A DNA stretch of 64,000 nucleotides, from assembly GCF_001945445.1 (NCBI RefSeq), contig NZ_MSXW01000008.1:140174-204173 (forward strand), written 5' to 3'. Source of the stretch: Pseudomonas sp. PA27(2017). GTDB taxonomy: Bacteria > Pseudomonadota > Gammaproteobacteria > Pseudomonadales > Pseudomonadaceae. The translations under genes and the position numbers were made by a program. The notes below the pieces were generated by a model. That model was given only the letters and a program-made list of their open reading frames with translations, was not told the origin of the DNA and did not search any database. Positions 61,663-64,000 of this stretch are shown here, one piece after another; the stretch's first letter is position 1; every line of letters starts with the position of its first letter.

Positions 61663-62418
61663 TCAGGTCTTCAGCCCGAGCATCAGCGCGCAGATCAGCA
61701 GGAAAGCCGTGAACAGCACGCGCAGGATGCGCTCGGGCAAGGCGTGAGCCAGGCGCACGCCCCAGCTGATGCTGAGCAGCCCGCCGATCGCCAGCGGAAT
61801 GGCCAGGGCCCATTGCACATGGTCGTGCAGGGCGTAGGTGGCCAGCGTCACCCCGGTACTGGGCGCCGCCAGCGCCAGCGAAAGGCCCTGGGCCACCACC
61901 TGGGAAGTACCGAATACGCTGGTGAGAATCGGCGTGGCGATCACGGCGCCACCGACACCGAAAAGCCCGCCCAGTAGGCCCGACCCGCTTCCCAGCACGG
62001 TCAGCCAGGGCCAAGGATGGCGCAACTGGCCCGACGCAGCCGGCGGGCGCATCAACATGCGCAGCAGGTTGTAGAACGCCAGCGCGACCAGAAAGCCGAC
62101 GAACGCCAGGCGCATCGATTCGGGGTCGAGATTGACCGCCCAACTCGCCCCGAACAGCGCGAACACGAAACTGCTCAATGCCAGCGCCAGGGCATGACGC
62201 AGGTCGATGCGGTTGCGCTGGTGATAACGCCACAGCGCCAGCAGCACGTTGGGCACCACCATGACCAGCGCGGTACCCTGGGCCAGCTGCTGATCCAGGC
62301 CGAACAATACGCCCAGCGCCGGAATCGCGATCAGACCGCCGCCAATCCCGAACAGCCCGCCAAGGGTGCCAAGGGCCAGGCCGAGCAGGATATTCAGGGC
62401 GAATGCGAGCAGATCCAT
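61663..62418 (-). CDS. TSUP (TauE/SafE) family membrane permease
   Basis: A 251-residue permease with about eight membrane segments. LLGLALGTLGGLFGIGGGLIAIPALG near the N-terminus and GLLGGLFGVGGAVIATPIL in the second half are the paired TSUP repeat motifs. Family members export sulfite, sulfoacetate or small organosulfonates, or import similar anions. It is divergent from a LysR gene with a 107-bp spacer, so that LysR may regulate it. Substrate unknown. Confidence 0.88.
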   Translation of the reverse strand: MDLLAFALNILLGLALGTLGGLFGIGGGLIAIPALGVLFGLDQQLAQGTALVMVVPNVLLALWRYHQRNRIDLRHALALALSSFVFALFGASWAVNLDPESMRLAFVGFLVALAFYNLLRMLMRPPAASGQLRHPWPWLTVLGSGSGLLGGLFGVGGAVIATPILTSVFGTSQVVAQGLSLALAAPSTGVTLATYALHDHVQWALAIPLAIGGLLSISWGVRLAHALPERILRVLFTAFLLICALMLGLKT

Positions 62419-62525
62419 GGTTCATCTCGTTCAAACAGGATGAGCGCATGCTACCCATCGGCGGCTGGATGGGTAACGCATAGCCCGGCATAATGGCTGT
62501 GCGAAATACGCACAGCGAGATCCAC

Positions 62526-63491
62526 ATGAATCCTGATGCCTTAACCGACCAGCTCAGTCTGTTTCTCGATGTGCTGGAAAGCGGCAGCTTCTCCGCTGCA
62601 GCCCGCCTGCACCCGCTGACGCCTTCAGCGGTTTCGCGGCGTATCGACGCCCTGGAGCGCTCCCTCGATTGCAGCCTGTTCAGCCGTAGCACCCATGCGG
62701 TGCGGGCAACGCCAGCCGGCTTGGCGTTCGCCGAGCGGGCCCGGAGGATTCTCGCCGAGCTGCACCTGGCGCGTGCCGAGGCCGTGTCGCTGAGTAGCGC
62801 GCCGGAGGGGCTGATTCGCATCGACTCCCCGGCGCCGTTCGGCCGTCGGCACCTGGCGCCGGCGATTGCCGACTTTCTCACCGCCTACCCTGGCCTGGAC
62901 GTGCAACTGCGGCTGATCGACAGCTTCATCGACCTGCATGGCGCGCACCTGGGCGAGGTAGACCTGGTGCTGCGCATCGGCCCCCTGGCCGATACCCGCC
63001 TGGTGGCGACGCCGCTTTCGCCGATGGTTCGCGTGGTATGCGCCAGCCCGGCGTATCTGGAGCGCCGGGGTGTGCCGCGAACCCCGGCAGAACTGCTGGA
63101 ACACGATGGCCTGGACTGGGATGGCCTCGCCCCCGCCTATGCCTGGCGTTTCGAGAATGGCGGCAAGCTCGCCATGTACCGCCCTCGCCGCCTGCGCATG
63201 ACGGCCAACAATGCCGAGACGCTGGTATTCAGCGTGCTCGCCGGCCTGGGCGTGGCGCATCTGCCGACCTGGCTGGTCAGCGAATACCTGGTGCGTGGCG
63301 AGCTGGTGGCACTGTTCTGCGACAACGGCCTGCCGGCGCCTGAGCCCAGCGGCATCTATGCGCTGCGCTTGCAGCGCGATACCGACTCACGCAGCCGGCT
63401 ACTGCTGGAGTTCCTGAAAAACCGCTTTGGCCCGACCCCGCCCTGGGATCTGCCGCTGCAAAGCGCCTTGCAACGCGGCGCCGGCAGCTAA
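62526..63491 (+). CDS. LysR-family regulator
   Basis: A 321-residue LysR protein. Winged helix at residues 5-65 (LTDQLSLFLDVLESGSFSAAARLHPLTPSAVSRRIDALERSLDCSLF); effector domain from about 95 (LIRIDSPAPFGRRHLAPAIADFL), with the CrgA/AaeR-type sequence LGVAHLPTWLVSEYLVRGELVALF. Start is ATG 62526; a longer frame of 11 codons is unlikely. Divergent placement suggests control of the TSUP permease gene. The effector is unknown. Confidence 0.9.
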   Translation: MNPDALTDQLSLFLDVLESGSFSAAARLHPLTPSAVSRRIDALERSLDCSLFSRSTHAVRATPAGLAFAERARRILAELHLARAEAVSLSSAPEGLIRIDSPAPFGRRHLAPAIADFLTAYPGLDVQLRLIDSFIDLHGAHLGEVDLVLRIGPLADTRLVATPLSPMVRVVCASPAYLERRGVPRTPAELLEHDGLDWDGLAPAYAWRFENGGKLAMYRPRRLRMTANNAETLVFSVLAGLGVAHLPTWLVSEYLVRGELVALFCDNGLPAPEPSGIYALRLQRDTDSRSRLLLEFLKNRFGPTPPWDLPLQSALQRGAGS

Positions 63492-63517
63492 AAAAACGCG
63501 GCCAAGGCCGCGTTTTT
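63492..63517 (+). terminator. Rho-independent terminator after the LysR gene
   Basis: AAAAACGCGGCC-AA-GGCCGCGTTTTT directly after the stop codon; a 12-bp perfect stem with a T-run. Confidence 0.9.
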
Positions 63518-63575
63518 GGTCTTCGGCTCAGCCAGCCTGCACAGTGACCTGGGAAGGCCACCGGAGCCCATGCGC

Positions 63576-63600
63576 GTAGGAGCGTCGACCCCGGCGCGAA
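63576..63600. repeat. REP-like short repeat
   Basis: GTAGGAGCGTCGACCCCGGCGCGAA resembles the common Pseudomonas REP core (GTAGGAGCGA..., inverted to GCGAA end). A single degenerate copy in the spacer between the LysR and aldehyde dehydrogenase genes; the spacer (63518-63734) has no other visible feature. Confidence 0.55.
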
Positions 63601-63734
63601 ACGATGGCGGCCTTGCTGCCGGACCGACCCATCCGCCGCGGGGTGCGGCCAATCATAGCAACGTCGTTCGCGGCCCGAACCTTAGACAGAATGGCATTAA
63701 GTCCAGGCCGCGTTCTTCGTAATGCTTGAACGAT

Positions 63735-64000
63735 TTAAAAGAAGCCCAGCGGGTTGATGTCGTAGCTGATCAGCAGGTTTTTGGTCTGCTGATAGTGGTC
63801 GAGCATCATCTTGTGGGTTTCGCGCCCGACCCCGGACTTTTTATAGCCGCCAAAGGCAGCGTGCGCCGGGTACAGGTGGTAGCAGTTGGTCCACACGCGC
63901 CCGGCCTTGATGCCGCGGCCCATGCGGTAGGCGCGGTTGATGTCGCGCGTCCACACGCCGGCGCCCAGGCCGAACTCGGTGTCGTTGGCGATGGCCAGGG
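63735..64000 (-). CDS. exaC: NAD-dependent aldehyde dehydrogenase, C-terminal part (ExaC-type; cut by window edge)
   Basis: The last 87 codons of an aldehyde dehydrogenase. The end of the catalytic domain reads [20 protein letters not shown], then [37 protein letters not shown] and the terminal DINPLGFF, closely matching ExaC/AldB acetaldehyde dehydrogenases that work after alcohol oxidation. The active-site Cys and Glu are outside the window. The gene runs leftward and its upstream part lies beyond the edge. Confidence 0.85.
   Translation of the reverse strand, partial: LAIANDTEFGLGAGVWTRDINRAYRMGRGIKAGRVWTNCYHLYPAHAAFGGYKKSGVGRETHKMMLDHYQQTKNLLISYDINPLGFF

Overview
The window looks like a Pseudomonas chromosome. 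It is GC-rich, and its right end (about 53.6-64 kb) carries a run of housekeeping genes in an order I recall from Pseudomonas genomes: dusA, tal, an RssC/RssB pair, a PilZ gene, mlaA, a HAD-like gene, a DUF4404 gene, queF, pyrF, a TSUP permease, a LysR regulator and an ExaC-type aldehyde dehydrogenase. The species cannot be fixed from sequence alone.

Everything left of dusA (about 1-53.5 kb) reads as a plastic accessory region. Its boundary is marked by a truncated, frameshifted tyrosine integrase lying head-to-head with dusA, a known integration hotspot. Region by region: 0.1-8.4 kb is a leftward operon with a GntR-type regulator, a NitT/TauT-type ABC transporter with two binding proteins, and CoA-thioester enzymes. 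8.8-10.6 kb is a cysteine desulfurase divergent from an Lrp regulator. 10.9-15 kb is an ECF sigma/FecR/TonB-receptor iron-signalling set. 15.3-30 kb is rich in signalling genes (two soluble PAS chemoreceptors, a hybrid histidine kinase, a GAF-GGDEF*-EAL protein, an AmrZ-like regulator and a membrane chemoreceptor) interleaved with a TetR/MFS efflux locus. 31-35.4 kb is a LysR-controlled catabolic operon (TIM-barrel isomerase, SDR, MHS permease, YciI). 35.8-40.6 kb is a tricarballylate (tcu) cluster. 41-45 kb is a second ECF/FecR/TonB-receptor set. 45.4-47.8 kb holds a RadC-domain gene, two paralogous lipoproteins and an acetyltransferase. 48-53 kb is a glyA-yggS-BenE cluster divergent from a MocR-type PLP regulator.

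The most unusual structural feature is a set of gene relics that preserve only the 3' end of a gene whose intact homologue lies a few kb away in the same orientation. They are a TonB receptor (35.57 vs 41.04 kb, about 88% identical over about 105 bp), an AmrZ-like gene (30.39 vs 28.13 kb), a response-regulator domain (16.83 vs 21.65 kb) and a chemoreceptor tail (28.32 kb). The first two pairs bracket whole modules (the tcu cluster and a chemoreceptor gene) like direct repeats, which suggests modular insertion or unequal recombination at gene ends.

No rRNA, tRNA or CRISPR array was seen, nor an intact transposase. Start codons were chosen from ribosome-binding sites, overlaps and family N-termini; several genes were shortened from the longest open frame for that reason.
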